Source of the DNA: Bradyrhizobium sp. CCGB01
Lineage (GTDB): Bacteria; Pseudomonadota; Alphaproteobacteria; Rhizobiales; Xanthobacteraceae
Reading direction: 5' to 3'
Length of the DNA stretch: 64,000 nucleotides
NCBI RefSeq assembly: GCF_024199795.1
Contig: NZ_JANADK010000001.1
Span: 5,642,001-5,706,000 of the forward strand
A program made the translations under genes and the position numbers. Positions 63,749 to 64,000 of the stretch are shown here, piece by piece; within the stretch, counting starts at the first letter, position 1, and each line of letters begins with the position of its first letter. The notes beneath the pieces are model-generated. The model had not been told where the DNA came from. It saw only the letters and a program-made list of their open reading frames with translations, and ran no database searches.

Positions 63749-64000
63749 CTATCCGATAAAACGCCGGACCGTCTCAATGAATTTGCCGACCGAGATCGGC
63801 TTGGACAAATAGGCTTCGCAGCCGCCCTCGCGGATGCGCTCTTCGTCGCCCTTCATCGCGAACGCCGTGACCGCGACGACGGGAATGGCACGCAGCTCCG
63901 GATCGTCCTTGATCCAGCGCGTGACCTCGAGGCCCGAGACCTGCGGCAATTGGATATCCATCAGCACGAGGTCGGGCCGCATCTTGCGAACGAGGTCGAG
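63749..64000 (-). CDS. divK: Cell-cycle response regulator DivK, C-terminal part
   Basis: The last 83 codons of a single-domain response regulator. [20 protein letters not shown] holds the phosphoacceptor aspartate, [17 protein letters not shown] the conserved Thr/Ala and [16 protein letters not shown] the conserved lysine. It is 14 bases upstream of pleD. The start lies beyond the window's right edge. Confidence 0.93.
   Translation of the reverse strand, partial: LDLVRKMRPDLVLMDIQLPQVSGLEVTRWIKDDPELRAIPVVAVTAFAMKGDEERIREGGCEAYLSKPISVGKFIETVRRFIG

Noticed and set aside
1..64000. CRISPR arrays, prophage or insertion sequences
   Set aside because: No regularly spaced direct repeats, phage structural genes or transposases are seen; the palindromes are single copies of different families.

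Overview
The window reads as chromosomal DNA of an alphaproteobacterium close to Bradyrhizobium (Nitrobacteraceae). The evidence is the high GC content, the rpoZ-rsh-pdxJ-acpS-lepB-rnc-era-recO gene order, the adjacent pleD and divK cell-cycle genes, an alphaproteobacterial porin, BA14K-like and DUF1127 proteins, and many short palindromic intergenic repeats. No phage, plasmid, transposase or CRISPR locus is visible. Most of the window is core genome with small accessory islands.

1-9.2 kb (minus strand): a long housekeeping run reads rpoZ, rsh (ppGpp synthetase/hydrolase), pdxJ, acpS, lepB, rnc, era, a small membrane protein, recO, a small secreted protein and parC (cut by the left edge). Several starts overlap the previous stop as ATGA, which suggests translational coupling. 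9.5-16.7 kb: a NYN-domain protein, a family-5-like uracil-DNA glycosylase, a peroxiredoxin, smpB, mscL, dapA, a soluble lytic transglycosylase with a lysine/alanine-rich linker, and a MarR regulator. 16.7-21.3 kb: a porin with a good terminator and a long leader, tRNA-Ser(GCT), a Sel1-like small protein, a long nearly gene-free stretch and a 32-residue peptide that is over half lysine.

21.3-25.1 kb: gatC-orf70-gatA-orf98-gatB, in which two small unknown genes are interlocked with the amidotransferase subunits. 25.1-28.4 kb: two nitronate monooxygenase paralogues separated by a palindromic repeat, and a divergent LysR gene broken by an in-frame amber codon. 28.5-39.8 kb: a secreted cyclase-family protein, yqgF (ruvX), an AEC transporter, a CPBP protease, a VanX-like dipeptidase, pyrB, a dihydroorotase-like gene lacking the HxH motif, plsY, a patatin, an amidase and dprA. 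39.8-43.8 kb: two HxlR regulators, each divergent from a redox enzyme (azoR and an SDR), and a flavodoxin. 43.8-52.9 kb: topA-rnr-DUF983-NUDIX in one direction, then an LLM flavin monooxygenase and rpmG.

53-62.4 kb is the accessory part. It holds a DoxX protein, a 49-residue membrane peptide and a tandem duplication of a six-cysteine secreted protein in which each copy ends in what looks like a relic of the 3' end and terminator of rpmG. It also holds a winged-helix/TPR regulator broken by two single-base insertions, DUF1127 and BA14K-like genes, an orphan ABC-type binding protein and an MFS transporter/TetR pair. The right end carries pleD and the start-truncated divK.

The least expected signals are the rpmG relics, the interlocked small genes in gatCAB, the two direct operator-like boxes in the SDR/HxlR promoter, the pseudo-dihydroorotase, and the number of distinct intergenic palindrome families, one of which supplies the C-terminus of a nitronate monooxygenase. 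I did not find a clear multi-gene system of a new type.
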